Part shown: in pieces, positions 9,442 through 18,416 of the stretch | Layout of the letters: the number at the start of each line of letters is the position of its first letter | Numbering within the stretch: position 1 is the stretch's first letter | Assembly: GCF_013393345.1 (NCBI RefSeq) | Contig: NZ_QJRF01000076.1 | Span: 62,001 to 126,000, forward strand | Source of the DNA: Pseudomonas taiwanensis | GTDB taxonomy: Bacteria; Pseudomonadota; Gammaproteobacteria; Pseudomonadales; Pseudomonadaceae | Direction of reading: 5' to 3' | Length of the DNA stretch: 64,000 nt | The notes under the pieces: model-generated | The model's input: only the letters and a program-made list of their open reading frames with translations | Told to the model about the DNA's origin: nothing | Database searches by the model: none | Made by a program: the position numbers and the translations under genes

Positions 9442-9579
9442 CCTCCCCCAGGCATTTCGCCAGCTGCTGGCGGAATGCCGTCCATCGCCTGAACCGTCTC
9501 GCGGCGAACTCGGGCGAACTCTCCCCAGTCTTCGATGTTCCAAGCGCAGTGTTTCAACAGCGTTAACCCATGAGGACCC

Positions 9580-9921
9580 ATGATGTACAAGCAAGCGCTT
9601 GTCATGGCTTGTGCCCTGGCATCGATGGCGGGCTGCGCCAGCAAGATCGAAAACCCGACGGACTATCTCACCTTCCGCAACCAGCCCCTGGTAGAGGATG
9701 TCGAACCCGGAATGAGCCGACAGCAGGTGCTGATCATCGGCGGGCGCCCCTCTTCCGTCGTCCAGCGCAGCGTGCACCCCGGTTCCTGCAACAACTACAT
9801 CCTCAACGAAGAGGGCCACCAGCAGCCCTACCACATCAGCTTCGACAGCAGCGGCCGCGTGCGCCACAAGGGCTTCATGACCTGCGGTCAGCGCGAGCAG
9901 GCGGAGCGCGATCAGCTTTGA
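9580..9921 (+). CDS. OsmE-family outer-membrane lipoprotein, copy 2
   Basis: A 113-residue lipoprotein with lipobox SMAGC, about two thirds identical by eye to the copy at 8993 (shared CASK.ENPTDY, IGG.PSS, GHQQ.YH.SFD.SGRV, KGFMTC.QREQAER). Two adjacent ATGs (9580 and 9583) follow GAGGA. The charged tail of copy 1 is missing here. This looks like a tandem duplication with divergence; separate promoters are likely because about 220 bases and a hairpin separate the genes. Confidence 0.88.
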   Translation: MMYKQALVMACALASMAGCASKIENPTDYLTFRNQPLVEDVEPGMSRQQVLIIGGRPSSVVQRSVHPGSCNNYILNEEGHQQPYHISFDSSGRVRHKGFMTCGQREQAERDQL

Positions 9922-9967
9922 GTCCGGTCCGGTAGACGCACCAGCAAGACCCTGGCAAGGCACCCGC

Positions 9968-12016
9968 CTAAGGTTTGTGCATCTGCTGTAACAGGGGCTG
10001 GCAGGCATTGCCCTCCTCGCCTCCGGCAGCCGGCGCCACCAGCGCCAGCAATGCAGCCGCCGGGGCCACCGCCCCCCCCAGTGCCAGCATCCCCGCTCCG
10101 CGCACCACCAACGGCACCGTCTGCACCCCGGCCTGGGGATTCTTGAAGGTGCCGCGCACATAGAGCGGCGAGCGCAGCGAGAACACCCGCATCCCCTTGG
10201 AATCCGGATTGACGCTGAGGTCCAGCCGCTCAGTGCGGAAGTTGGCATTGCCGTCGATCCGCACCAGCGCATTCTCGGTATCGAAGACGAACAGGCGCGG
10301 GGTCATCAGGCCATCCTTCAGCCCCAGATCCGCCGCCGCACAGTTGATCTTCACTTCCTCGTCGCCGAACAGCCGCCCCACCAGGTAATTGCCCACGTTG
10401 AGCCCGGCGATCTCCATCAGGTTGCGACTGATGGTGCCGTCGTTGACCAGCATTTGAACGTCGCCATTGGCCGTGCCCAGCAGCGCCGCCACCGAATTGC
10501 CGGTGCCGGAGAGCTCCGCCGTGCCGTTCAGCTCGCCCAGGCTGTTGCGCATGGCCTGGACATTGGGGAACAGCTCCTTGAGCTTGAAATGGCGCGCCTT
10601 GATCTGGGCCTTTCCACTCAGCGGCGTCCGCCTCCCATCGAGGCGGAGGGTGGTGTCCAGGTCGCCGCCGGCGACACCGAAGCGCAGGGGCGCGAGGCTG
10701 AGCAGACCGTCATCCAGCAGCACATGGGTGGAGAGGTCGGTAAAGGGCAGCTTCTCGCTGTGCTGGATGCGCTTGCCGGTGAAGCTGACGTCGGCATCCA
10801 TCGCCCGCCAGCGTTCGGTGCGGAACTCCTCAACCGGCAGCACCTTGTCCGGCGGCTGCCGGGTGGCGACACCACGCGCCTGCTGCTCCGCCCGCGAATC
10901 GACACCGATCAGTGGACCGAGATCGGCGAAGCGCAATTGCTCTGATGTCAGGGTGCCCGAGAGCTTGGGTCGCGGTTGGCTGGCAACGTAAGTGAGATCG
11001 CCATGGATATCGCTGGCGCCGATACGACCGTTGAACCCCTGGTAGTGGAACCTTGCCCCGCCGGGCTCCTGCAGTTGCGCAACCAGCCGGCCATCCGTGG
11101 AGTAGGCCGGGGTTTCCGGCAGCGTGACGCCCGTCAGTGGATAGAGCTGGGCCAGGCTCTTGCCGGAGAGCTGCAGCCTCAGATCGAGGGCGCCCAGTTC
11201 GCGCGGATCGGTCAGGGTTCCCAGCAAGACGATGCGGGTGTCGCCAGCCTTGATTTCAGCCTGCAGCGGGAAGGGCAGGTCGGCATTCTGCAGCGCCAAC
11301 AGGCCGCCCACCTTGCCTTTGCCATCCAGCGGCTGGCCCTTGTAGCTGCCTTTCGCCTTCCAGCCGAAGGTGTAGTCCTGGGCGGTCGCCGTCGCAGGCC
11401 TCGCTCCCTTCGCGGGCAGCAGTTCGCTGAAGGGAATGGGCTTGCCCAGTGGATCGACGAGGATGTCGAGCCGGGTGCCGGTTTGCGCGTCCTCCACCTT
11501 CACCTGGCCCTTGTCGAAGCCAATGGTGCCGATGTCCAGACTCCAGTTGGAGGGTTGCTGCTGATCGTCCTGCGGCTTTTCCGGCAGCTCGAAGGTCCAG
11601 TTGTTGCGACCATCCGCCAGGCGCCGGACGCTGGCTTGCGGGCTGCCCAGGTCGATGCGCGGAATGCTCAGCTGCTGCCAGAGCAACGGCAACGGCGCGA
11701 CACGAAACTCCACCCGTTCCAGGCTGACGAAATCGCCGCCCTTGGCCCACTCGGGATTCCCCAGACGCAGCTTCTCGGCCACGAAATGCGGCCACGGCAC
11801 CAAGGCGCGCCAGCCCCCCTCGCCTTCTTCGCGCTGCCAGATGACGCTGAGACTCCCCTCGATGGCGAACTCGCGTCCCAGCTCGGCGGATACCCGCTGG
11901 TTGAGGGCCGGCTTGATGCGGTTCCAATCGAAGGTGGCGACCAGCACCAACAAGGCCACCAGCATCAGCGCCAATGCCAGGACCGTCCTGGCCAGGATGC
12001 GAAGACCTCGCGTCAT
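9968..12016 (-). CDS. AsmA family protein
   Basis: A 682-residue envelope protein: one N-terminal membrane anchor (TVLALALMLVALLVLVATF), the AsmA N-domain signature FDWNRIKPALNQRVSAELGREF, a long beta-rich body, and a C-terminal AsmA_2 part (GTANGDVQMLVNDGTISRNLMEIAGLNVG.YL). AsmA-like proteins are bridge-like lipid transfer or outer-membrane homeostasis factors. The start at 12016 (MTRGLRILARTV) has GGGGAG 8 bases upstream; the frame continues upstream without support. It is convergent with the second osmE copy. Confidence 0.88.
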   Translation of the reverse strand: MTRGLRILARTVLALALMLVALLVLVATFDWNRIKPALNQRVSAELGREFAIEGSLSVIWQREEGEGGWRALVPWPHFVAEKLRLGNPEWAKGGDFVSLERVEFRVAPLPLLWQQLSIPRIDLGSPQASVRRLADGRNNWTFELPEKPQDDQQQPSNWSLDIGTIGFDKGQVKVEDAQTGTRLDILVDPLGKPIPFSELLPAKGARPATATAQDYTFGWKAKGSYKGQPLDGKGKVGGLLALQNADLPFPLQAEIKAGDTRIVLLGTLTDPRELGALDLRLQLSGKSLAQLYPLTGVTLPETPAYSTDGRLVAQLQEPGGARFHYQGFNGRIGASDIHGDLTYVASQPRPKLSGTLTSEQLRFADLGPLIGVDSRAEQQARGVATRQPPDKVLPVEEFRTERWRAMDADVSFTGKRIQHSEKLPFTDLSTHVLLDDGLLSLAPLRFGVAGGDLDTTLRLDGRRTPLSGKAQIKARHFKLKELFPNVQAMRNSLGELNGTAELSGTGNSVAALLGTANGDVQMLVNDGTISRNLMEIAGLNVGNYLVGRLFGDEEVKINCAAADLGLKDGLMTPRLFVFDTENALVRIDGNANFRTERLDLSVNPDSKGMRVFSLRSPLYVRGTFKNPQAGVQTVPLVVRGAGMLALGGAVAPAAALLALVAPAAGGEEGNACQPLLQQMHKP

Positions 12017-12299
12017 GTACTTCTCCCCTTTGCTCACGCAACCCTTTGGCAGGTGACGTGATGTCCATGCCCTTATCGACCCGTGAATGGGCCGGGATGC
12101 TCCATCGAAACGCAGCACTTCGACCACCGGCAATCCCGCCAATCTGCCGGCGGGTGATGCAAGGCATTGATTATAAAAGGCGCCGCAAACATTAACGGCG
12201 TTGATGTTCTCTATCTGGAGTGATCACTTTTTAATCGCCCCCCGATCCGTAAGATTGGCTCCGTACCCAGTTTCCAGCCCTTTCGAGGAGCCCACGATC

Positions 12300-12629
12300 A
12301 TGAAAACCCAAGCCTTCGCCGCCCTGTTCATCGCCGCCCTCAGCACCAGCGCTTTCGCCCTGCCGTCGGATTACCAGCCGGTACTGGGTGAGTCGAAGGA
12401 AGGCTCCAGCATCCAGGTCGTCGAACCGGTTGCTGCGGAAGGCAGCTTCATGGTCCTGGATCGCGTGGCCGAAGGTGGTTCTGATCGCACCGGGGCTAAC
12501 CGCATCGCTGAAAGTGGCTCTGACCGCACCCACGGCTTCCAGGTCGCTGAAGGCGGTGCCGACCGCAGCAATGCCCTGCGTGTTGCCGAAGGTGGTTCCG
12601 ACCGCACTGGCGCCAACCGTATCGCCTGA
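12300..12629 (+). CDS. Small exported protein built from 13-residue VAEGGSDR repeats
   Basis: A 109-residue protein with signal peptide MKTQAFAALFIAALSTSAFA. From residue 56 to the end it consists of a 13-residue repeat, [VI]AE[GS]G[SA]DR[TS] plus four variable residues and R/Q, starting at 56, 69, 82 and 95 with a truncated fifth unit at 108. A degenerate unit precedes it at about 43-55. At the DNA level the period is 39 bases. There is no catalytic domain. Similar repeat-only proteins occur in other pseudomonads as I recall, some with an untested phage-infection label. The start has GAGGAG 8 bases upstream. Function unknown. Confidence 0.8.
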   Translation: MKTQAFAALFIAALSTSAFALPSDYQPVLGESKEGSSIQVVEPVAAEGSFMVLDRVAEGGSDRTGANRIAESGSDRTHGFQVAEGGADRSNALRVAEGGSDRTGANRIA

Positions 12630-12648
12630 TCGCACACTGCAAAACCTC

Positions 12649-12672
12649 AAAGCCCGGCAAATGCCGGGCTTT
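12649..12672 (+). terminator. Intrinsic terminator of the repeat-protein gene
   Basis: Arms AAAGCCCGGC (12649-12658) and GCCGGGCTTT (12663-12672) form a perfect 10-bp stem with a 4-base loop and a T-rich exit (TTTGTGTTTTC). It lies 20 bases after the stop. Confidence 0.85.
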
Positions 12673-12680
12673 GTGTTTTC

Positions 12681-12862
12681 TGTAGGGGCGAATTCATTCG
12701 CCAAGCGGACCGCAGGTTCGCCCCTTGGAACGGCCCAGCGAGCCTAACCCCCTCACCCCCAGCCCCTCTCCCGGTGGGAGAGGGGAGCAGGCCGTGCCTA
12801 GGTCGATCCGGACACCTCCCTGTGGGAGCGAATTCATTCGCCAAGGGCCGCAACGCGGCCCC
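12681..12862. repeat. Two direct TGTRGGRGCGAATTCATTCGC repeats and a C-rich palindrome
   Basis: Copies of the GCGAATTCATTCGC core begin at 12681 (TGTAGGGGCGAATTC) and 12821 (TGTGGGAGCGAATTC). Between them, about 12750-12785, lies CCCCTCTCCC...GGGAGAGGGG. No gene is visible between the repeat protein and desB. Confidence 0.8.
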
Positions 12863-12874
12863 TCAAGAGCACAT

Positions 12875-13942
12875 TCATTCGCGCGCCAGCCGATACTTCC
12901 AGACGCGCCTGACCACGCTGCCGAACTGCACCGACAACCGCCCGCTGTTGTAAACCTGCCCATAACGCTCGGCGATCTCCCGCACCGCCACGGCCATCTC
13001 GGCGTAGCGCCGTGCCGGCAAGTCAGGGAACAGGTGGTGTTCGATCTGGTGGCTGAGGTTGCCGGTGAGGATGTGGAACAGCGAACCACCCTCCAGATTG
13101 CTGGAGCCGCGCAGCTGGCGCAGGTACCAGTGACTTCGGCTTTCCCCTTCCAGCACGCTGGGTGGGAAGACCGCCGCGCGCTCCGTGAAGTGGCCACAGA
13201 AGATCACGGTGAAGGTCCACAGGTTGCGGATCAGGTTGGCCAGCAGGTTCCCCACCAGCACGGCCGTCACGCTCCCTCCCACCAGCAACGCCAGCAAGGG
13301 GAACAGCAGGTAATCCTTCATCGATTGGCGCAGTACCTTGGCGTTGAACTGGCGCAGTCGCGGGCGCAGTTCATCGAGGCTCATCCGGCCCTTGAAGTAC
13401 TGGTCGAGGCGCAGGTGCTGCACGGCCACCGAGTACTGGAACAGCACTGCCTGCAGCGTCACCCACAACGGCTGCCAGCGGTAGAAGGGCTTCCAGCGCT
13501 GCTCAGGAAACAACCGCACCACGCCGTAGCCCACGTCATCATCCATGCCGAGCACATTGGTATAGCTGTGGTGGATGTGGTTGTGGGTATGCCGCCAGAA
13601 GTCCGAAGGCCCGGCGATGTCCCACTCATAGCGGGTGCCACGCAGCTCGGGGTCATTCATCCAGTCGTACTGGCCATGCATGACGTTGTGGCCCAGCTCC
13701 ATGTTCTCGAGGATCTTGCCCAGCCCGAGCAGGGCTACGCCCAGCAGCCAGGTGGGCGGGAGCCAGCCGAGCAGCAGAAGCGCGCGGCCGCTCCAGCAGC
13801 AGACGCGCACGGCTGTGCGGATACGGCGGATATAGCGGGCATCACGTTCGCCCAGATCATCCAGAGTGCGCTGGCGCAGGGCATCCAGCTCGGCGCCGAA
13901 GGCATCGAGTTCGGCAAGGGTGAGTTCGCGGTCGAATCGCAT
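12875..13942 (-). CDS. desB: Acyl-CoA delta-9 fatty acid desaturase
   Basis: A 355-residue integral membrane di-iron desaturase that introduces a cis double bond into exogenous saturated acyl-CoAs. The three histidine boxes are present: H85-N-V-M-H89, H118-T-H-N-H-I-H-H125 and H298-Q-I-E-H-H303. Hydrophobic segments occur at about 52-75 and 212-245. It lies 8 bases downstream of the ferredoxin-reductase-type gene, its electron donor, and that pair is divergent from a DesT-like regulator. This is the arrangement of desCB in P. aeruginosa, which is repressed by DesT in response to the acyl-CoA saturation ratio. Confidence 0.92.
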   Translation of the reverse strand: MRFDRELTLAELDAFGAELDALRQRTLDDLGERDARYIRRIRTAVRVCCWSGRALLLLGWLPPTWLLGVALLGLGKILENMELGHNVMHGQYDWMNDPELRGTRYEWDIAGPSDFWRHTHNHIHHSYTNVLGMDDDVGYGVVRLFPEQRWKPFYRWQPLWVTLQAVLFQYSVAVQHLRLDQYFKGRMSLDELRPRLRQFNAKVLRQSMKDYLLFPLLALLVGGSVTAVLVGNLLANLIRNLWTFTVIFCGHFTERAAVFPPSVLEGESRSHWYLRQLRGSSNLEGGSLFHILTGNLSHQIEHHLFPDLPARRYAEMAVAVREIAERYGQVYNSGRLSVQFGSVVRRVWKYRLARE

Positions 13943-13950
13943 CGCAAGTC

Positions 13951-15054
13951 CTAGAGTTCCAGTTCCACATCGCCCACCGGCGCGCTGACGCAGAGGCGAA
14001 TCGGCAGCCCCGGCCCGTGGGTCATGGCACCAGTGCGCAGGTCACGCACGCTGCCGGCCAGGAGTTGGCACGTGCAGCCGGTGCAGATGCCCTGGCGGCA
14101 ACCATGGAGCGGACGCAGGCCATGGGCTTCGGCCTGCTCCAGCAGGTTGGCGGCGCTGTTGCCGGGCAACTCTCGATGGGAGCGGGCGAAACGCAGGCGA
14201 ACCGCTGTGCCGCTTCCGTTGATCTGCGGGGGTGGTGTGAAGGTCTCCAGTTGCAGGCTGCCGTCGCGTGGCGATGCCTGCCACCAGTCGCGCACCCCCT
14301 CCACGAAGCCATGAGGCCCGCAAGCCAGCAAGCTGTGCGCGGGCGTCCCGGCCACATGATCCGCCTGGAAGCGCCCCGCCAGCTCATCCGCCAAGGGCGC
14401 TTCGCCGCTGATGGCCCAGCGCGCCTGCAGATTGGGATGGCGTCGCATCAATGCTTGCAGCTCTTCGCTGAAGGCGCGCTGGTCGCGCTGACGCACGTAG
14501 TGCAGCAGTGTGACCGGGGCGCTGAAGCCGCGTGCCAGCGCCTGGCGCAGCAGACCGAGCAACGGGGTGATACCCGAGCCGGCGGCCAGCAGAAGCACCG
14601 ATGCCGCGTCAGTCGGCCAAACCAGTTCGCCCTGAGCCGGGTCCAGCTCCAGCACGCTGCCCACCTCCAAGCGGTCCAGCAACCAGGGAGACAGGCGTCC
14701 GTCCGGCTGGCGCTTCACCGCCACCTCGATGCGTCCGTCGGCCTCCGCTGCCAGCAGGCTGTAGCTACGTCCATGCCGCACGCCAGCCAGTTCCTGGTAG
14801 AGCCGCACGTGCTGACCGGGCCGCCAGCCACGCGCATTGCCATTGGTACGCAGACCGAGGGCGAGCATGTCATCGGCCACCCAGCGACGGGATTCGACCC
14901 GGGCGAATACCCGGTTCAGGCGCAGGACCGGATGAACGCGGCGCAGCAAGCAGTCCAGCTCGGGCTCCCGCAGCCAGCCGCCAGCGACCAGCGCACGCAA
15001 GGGCCCGAGGGCGGGGCCAAGATGGCGCGCCAGGGAAAGGGACAAGAGGGGCAT
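13951..15054 (-). CDS. desC: Ferredoxin-NADP reductase-type electron donor of the desaturase
   Basis: A 367-residue flavin and 2Fe-2S oxidoreductase. The FAD motif RSYSLL (near residue 117), the nucleotide motif GSGITPLLGLL (near 180) and a C-terminal plant-type 2Fe-2S domain with CRQGICTGCTC and a later Cys (RLCVS) are in order. It should carry electrons from NAD(P)H to DesB. It is the first gene of the desCB operon and has operator-like palindromes starting 12 bases upstream of its ATG. Confidence 0.88.
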   Translation of the reverse strand: MPLLSLSLARHLGPALGPLRALVAGGWLREPELDCLLRRVHPVLRLNRVFARVESRRWVADDMLALGLRTNGNARGWRPGQHVRLYQELAGVRHGRSYSLLAAEADGRIEVAVKRQPDGRLSPWLLDRLEVGSVLELDPAQGELVWPTDAASVLLLAAGSGITPLLGLLRQALARGFSAPVTLLHYVRQRDQRAFSEELQALMRRHPNLQARWAISGEAPLADELAGRFQADHVAGTPAHSLLACGPHGFVEGVRDWWQASPRDGSLQLETFTPPPQINGSGTAVRLRFARSHRELPGNSAANLLEQAEAHGLRPLHGCRQGICTGCTCQLLAGSVRDLRTGAMTHGPGLPIRLCVSAPVGDVELEL

Positions 15055-15065
15055 GGAAAGACTCT

Positions 15066-15083
15066 AGTGAACAGTTGTGCACT
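15066..15083. promoter_or_regulatory. DesT-type operator 1
   Basis: AGTGAAC-AGTT-GTGCACT: two 7-base half-sites matching AGTGAAC in opposite orientation (one mismatch) around a 4-base spacer. It sits next to the desC start. The half-site AGTGAAC agrees with the DesT palindrome as I recall it from P. aeruginosa. Confidence 0.7.
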
Positions 15084-15107
15084 AGGCTGCACGAATCGGC
15101 GAATTAC

Positions 15108-15125
15108 AGTCAACACTTGTTCACT
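15108..15125. promoter_or_regulatory. DesT-type operator 2
   Basis: AGTCAAC-ACTT-GTTCACT, again two 7-base half-sites with one mismatch and a 4-base spacer. Its centre is 42 bases, four helical turns, from the centre of operator 1, so two dimers would bind on the same DNA face. Confidence 0.7.
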
Positions 15126-15193
15126 GAAGCCGGTTCGACGCCCGCAAAGCCCTTTTGCTAGAGTGCGCCGCACATTCGCCCAGGCCCTGCCCC

Positions 15194-15829
15194 ATGACCC
15201 AACGCTCGGAACAGAAGCAGCAGACCCGCCACGCCCTGATGGATGCCGCGCGCCTCCTGATGGACAGCGGCCGTGGCTTCGGCAGCCTGAGCCTGCGGGA
15301 AGTGGCGCGCAATGCCGGCATCGTGCCCACCGGCTTCTATCGCCACTTCAACGATATGGATGAGCTGGGCCTGGCCCTGGTCGAGGAAGTCGGTGAGACC
15401 TTCCGCGCGACGATCCGCAAGGTGCGCCAGAACGAGTTCGAGCTGGGCGGCATCATCGAAGCCTCGGTGCGCATCTTCCTCGACGCGGTTGCCGCCAACC
15501 GTGGCCAGTTCCTCTTCCTCGCCCGCGAGCAGTACGGCGGCTCGCAGCCCGTGCGTCAGGCCATCGGCGCCCTGCGCCAGCGCATCACCGACGACCTGGC
15601 CGCCGACCTCAAGCTCATCAACCGCATGCCGCAACTGGACGAGGAAGGCGTCGACCTGGTGGCCGACCTGGTGGTGAAGACCGTATTCGCCACCCTCCCC
15701 GAGCTGATCGACCCGCCGGCGGACAACCTGCCGCCGCACCTCCTGCCCGCCGCCAAGATCACCCAGCAGCTGCGCTTCATCATGATCGGCGGCAAGCACT
15801 GGCTGGGACCGGGCCAGCCGAAAAACTGA
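15194..15829 (+). CDS. desT: TetR-family regulator of fatty acid desaturation
   Basis: A 211-residue TetR-type repressor. The helix-turn-helix SLREVARNAGIVPTGFYRHF lies at about residues 34-54, and the ligand domain follows (ELGLALVEEVGETFRATIRKV). P. aeruginosa DesT binds unsaturated or saturated acyl-CoAs and thereby senses membrane precursor composition. The start MTQRSEQKQQTRHAL is chosen as the family start; the frame runs 13 codons further up without support. Divergent from desC with the two operator palindromes between. Confidence 0.92.
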   Translation: MTQRSEQKQQTRHALMDAARLLMDSGRGFGSLSLREVARNAGIVPTGFYRHFNDMDELGLALVEEVGETFRATIRKVRQNEFELGGIIEASVRIFLDAVAANRGQFLFLAREQYGGSQPVRQAIGALRQRITDDLAADLKLINRMPQLDEEGVDLVADLVVKTVFATLPELIDPPADNLPPHLLPAAKITQQLRFIMIGGKHWLGPGQPKN

Positions 15830-16000
15830 CCGGATCGCCAGCATCCGCGCACTGCATCGGTGCGCTGCGCACCATCGCGGACCAGCCACACGCCCCACAG
15901 GCAGGCACAGCACCGCGCAAGGCCCGGTGAACGGGCGTCCGGCCATCTTGGCAAGGGGCTTGCTCGGCATCCCGGCATTGCACACTGCCGGACCCACCCG

Positions 16001-16501
16001 ATGCTGGTCATCCACGAACGAATCGAAGCCCGGTCGAGCTGGGACGAAGAGCTGCTGCTGACCTATGAAGCGCGCAGCAAGAGCCGCTTGCGCTGCTTCA
16101 CGGCAAAAGGCGAAGACGTCGGCCTGTTCCTCGAACGCGGCCAACCGCCCCTGCGCGATGGCGATTGCCTGCGCAGCCAGGATGGCCGCGTCGTACGAGT
16201 CAGCGCGCGCCCGGAAGCCCTGTTCCACGTCACCTGCGCCAGCGCCTTCGAACTGACCCGCGCCGCCTACCACCTGGGCAATCGCCACGTCGCCCTGCAA
16301 GTCGGCGATGGCTGGCTGCGTCTGCTGGACGACTACGTGCTCAAGGCGATGCTCGAACAACTGGGCGCCACGGTGAAAAACATCGAAGCCGGCTTCCAGC
16401 CCGAACACGGCGCCTACGGCGGTGGCCATCACCATTCCCATCAGCTGGAAGCCGACTTCAGCTACGCGCCACGCCTGCATCAGTTCGGTGTGCGCACGTG
16501 A
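16001..16501 (+). CDS. ureE: Urease accessory protein, nickel metallochaperone
   Basis: A 166-residue nickel-binding chaperone that delivers nickel to the UreDFG-apourease complex. The peptide-binding N domain (MLVIHERIEAR...RGQPPLRDGDCL) and metal-binding C domain (RAAYHLGNRHVALQVGDGWL) are present, and the C-terminus has a histidine cluster GGGHHHSH. There is no clear Shine-Dalgarno before the ATG at 16001. The stop overlaps the ureF start. Confidence 0.95.
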   Translation: MLVIHERIEARSSWDEELLLTYEARSKSRLRCFTAKGEDVGLFLERGQPPLRDGDCLRSQDGRVVRVSARPEALFHVTCASAFELTRAAYHLGNRHVALQVGDGWLRLLDDYVLKAMLEQLGATVKNIEAGFQPEHGAYGGGHHHSHQLEADFSYAPRLHQFGVRT

Positions 16502-17172
16502 ACAAGGCCTGGCAGCTACTGAGACTCGCCAGCCCCCAACTGCCCATCGGTGGCTACAGCTACTCCCAGGGGCTGGAGCTGGCCGTGGATTCGGGCCTGG
16601 TGAACGACCCCGACAGCGCCGCCCGCTGGATCAGCGATCAGCTGCTGCTCAACCTCGCGCGCTTCGAAGCGCCCCTGCTGCTGGCCCACTGCGAAGCGGC
16701 GGCACGGGACGACTGGCGCGAACTGAAGTCCCTCGCCGAAAGTCACCGCGCCAGCCGCGAAACCCGCGAGCTGCAACTGGAAAGCCGGCAGATGGGCTAC
16801 TCCCTGCAGCAACTCTTGCATGACCTCCCCGAGCAGGACGACGCCGCACGCCAACTGCTTGGCGAGCTGGAAGAACCCGGCCTGGCCGTGGCCTGGGCCC
16901 TGGCTGCCCGTGCCTGGGCCATCGCGCCGCAAGATGCCCTCGCCGCCTGGCTCTGGGGCTGGCTGGAGAACCAGCTGGCAGTGCTGATGAAGACCCTGCC
17001 GCTGGGCCAGCAAGCCGCTCAGCGCCTGACCTCCGCCCTGCTGCCCAGCCTGGAGAAGGCGCAGCGCGAAGCCAGTGAAATCCCCCCGACCCGCTGGGGC
17101 AGCGCCGCGTTTGGCCTGGCCCTGGCGAGCATGGCGCACGAGCGCCAATACAGCCGTCTGTTCCGTTCCTAG
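16498..17172 (+). CDS. ureF: Urease accessory protein
   Basis: A 224-residue all-helical protein that forms the UreG2F2D2 activation complex and gates nickel transfer. The N-terminal [21 protein letters not shown] signature, the central helices and the PLGQQAAQR motif are present. The start is a GTG at 16498 whose last two bases share the ureE stop (GTGA), an overlap that indicates translational coupling. The frame extends far upstream but only as a shadow of ureE. Confidence 0.95.
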   Translation: MNKAWQLLRLASPQLPIGGYSYSQGLELAVDSGLVNDPDSAARWISDQLLLNLARFEAPLLLAHCEAAARDDWRELKSLAESHRASRETRELQLESRQMGYSLQQLLHDLPEQDDAARQLLGELEEPGLAVAWALAARAWAIAPQDALAAWLWGWLENQLAVLMKTLPLGQQAAQRLTSALLPSLEKAQREASEIPPTRWGSAAFGLALASMAHERQYSRLFRS

Positions 17173-17186
17173 GAGATGCACAGCAC

Positions 17187-17801
17187 ATGAACAGCCAACC
17201 CCTGCGCGTCGGTATCGGCGGCCCGGTAGGTTCCGGCAAGACCGCCCTGACCCTGGCCCTCTGCCGCGCCCTGCGCGAGCGCTACAACCTGGCGGTGGTG
17301 ACCAACGACATCTACACCCAGGAAGACGCCCAGTTCCTGGTGCGCAACGAGGCGCTGGCGCCGGAACGCATCATCGGCGTCGAGACCGGTGGCTGCCCGC
17401 ACACCGCGATCCGCGAAGACGCCTCGATCAACCTCGAAGCCGTGGAACAGCTCAATCGCCGCTTCCCTGGCCTGGAGCTGATCCTGGTGGAGTCCGGCGG
17501 CGACAACCTGTCCGCCACCTTCAGCCCGGAACTCTCCGACCTGACGATCTACGTGATCGACGTCTCCGCCGGCGACAAGCTGCCGCGCAAGGGCGGCCCC
17601 GGTATCTGCAAGTCCGACCTGCTGGTGATCAACAAGGTGGACCTGGCGCCCATGGTCGGCGCGTCCCTGGAAGTGATGGACCGCGACGCGCGCAAGATGC
17701 GTGGCGAGAGGCCGTTCGTGTTCAGCAACCAGAAGGTCGGCCAGGGCCTCGACGAGATCATCGCCTTCATCGAGAAGCAGGGCCTGCTCACCGCAGCCTG
17801 A
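17187..17801 (+). CDS. ureG: Urease accessory GTPase
   Basis: A 204-residue SIMIBI GTPase that powers nickel insertion into urease. The P-loop GPVGSGKT is at 12-19, the nickel-binding C70-P-H72 motif in [13 protein letters not shown] is intact, followed by [15 protein letters not shown] and the NKVD guanine motif. It begins 14 bases after ureF and is followed 42 bases later by the nickel permease gene. Confidence 0.97.
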   Translation: MNSQPLRVGIGGPVGSGKTALTLALCRALRERYNLAVVTNDIYTQEDAQFLVRNEALAPERIIGVETGGCPHTAIREDASINLEAVEQLNRRFPGLELILVESGGDNLSATFSPELSDLTIYVIDVSAGDKLPRKGGPGICKSDLLVINKVDLAPMVGASLEVMDRDARKMRGERPFVFSNQKVGQGLDEIIAFIEKQGLLTAA

Positions 17802-17843
17802 GCGCCTCGTACACGACAGGATTCACCTTCAAGGAGCCTCACC

Positions 17844-18416
17844 ATGAACCTGCGCAAGTCGCTCTTCGCTATTGCCCTGTTTCTCACCCCCGCCATGGCC
17901 TTCGCCCACGCTGGCCACGACCATGCCGGGGTGATGTCGGGCATCGCCCACCCGATCACCGGGCTCGATCACCTCTTGGCCATGCTCGCCGTCGGCCTCT
18001 GGGCGGCACAACAGCAAGGCTCGGCGCGCTGGGCCCTGCCGCTGACCTTCGTTTGCACCATGTTGCTGGGCGGCTTGCTGGGCTTCGCTGGCATGGAGAT
18101 GCCGCTGATGGAAACCGGTATCGCCGGCTCGGTACTCGCCCTCGGCCTGCTGGTGGCCGTCGCGGTGCGGCCGCCGCTGTGGCTGGCCGTCGGCCTGACC
18201 GCCCTGTTCGCACTGGCCCATGGCGTCGCGCACGGCCTGGAGCTGCCGGACCTGGCCAGCCCCTGGGGTTACGCCATCGGCTTCATCGCCGCTACCGCCA
18301 CCCTGCATGCCGCCGGCTATGGCCTGGTTCGCGCCCTGCCGCAGGCCGCCGCGCCGCTGGTGCGGATTGCCGGCGGTGTTTCCGCGGGTGCCGGAGTGTG
18401 GTTGTTGGCGGGCTGA
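17844..18416 (+). CDS. HupE/UreJ family nickel permease
   Basis: A 190-residue membrane protein with signal-like N-terminus, the nickel-binding start HAGHDH and the family motif HPITGLDHLLAMLAVGLW, then about six helices. It is expected to import nickel for urease. The C-terminus AGGVSAGAGVWLLAG is notable because a diverged version of it is repeated three times in the downstream 199-bp array. SD AAGGAG lies 7-12 bases before the ATG. Confidence 0.92.
   Translation: MNLRKSLFAIALFLTPAMAFAHAGHDHAGVMSGIAHPITGLDHLLAMLAVGLWAAQQQGSARWALPLTFVCTMLLGGLLGFAGMEMPLMETGIAGSVLALGLLVAVAVRPPLWLAVGLTALFALAHGVAHGLELPDLASPWGYAIGFIAATATLHAAGYGLVRALPQAAAPLVRIAGGVSAGAGVWLLAG

Noticed and set aside
12231-12704. 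Minus-strand 157-codon frame opposite the repeat protein
   Set aside because: Its repetition is a mirror of the 39-base period of the plus-strand gene, which has the signal peptide, ribosome site and terminator.
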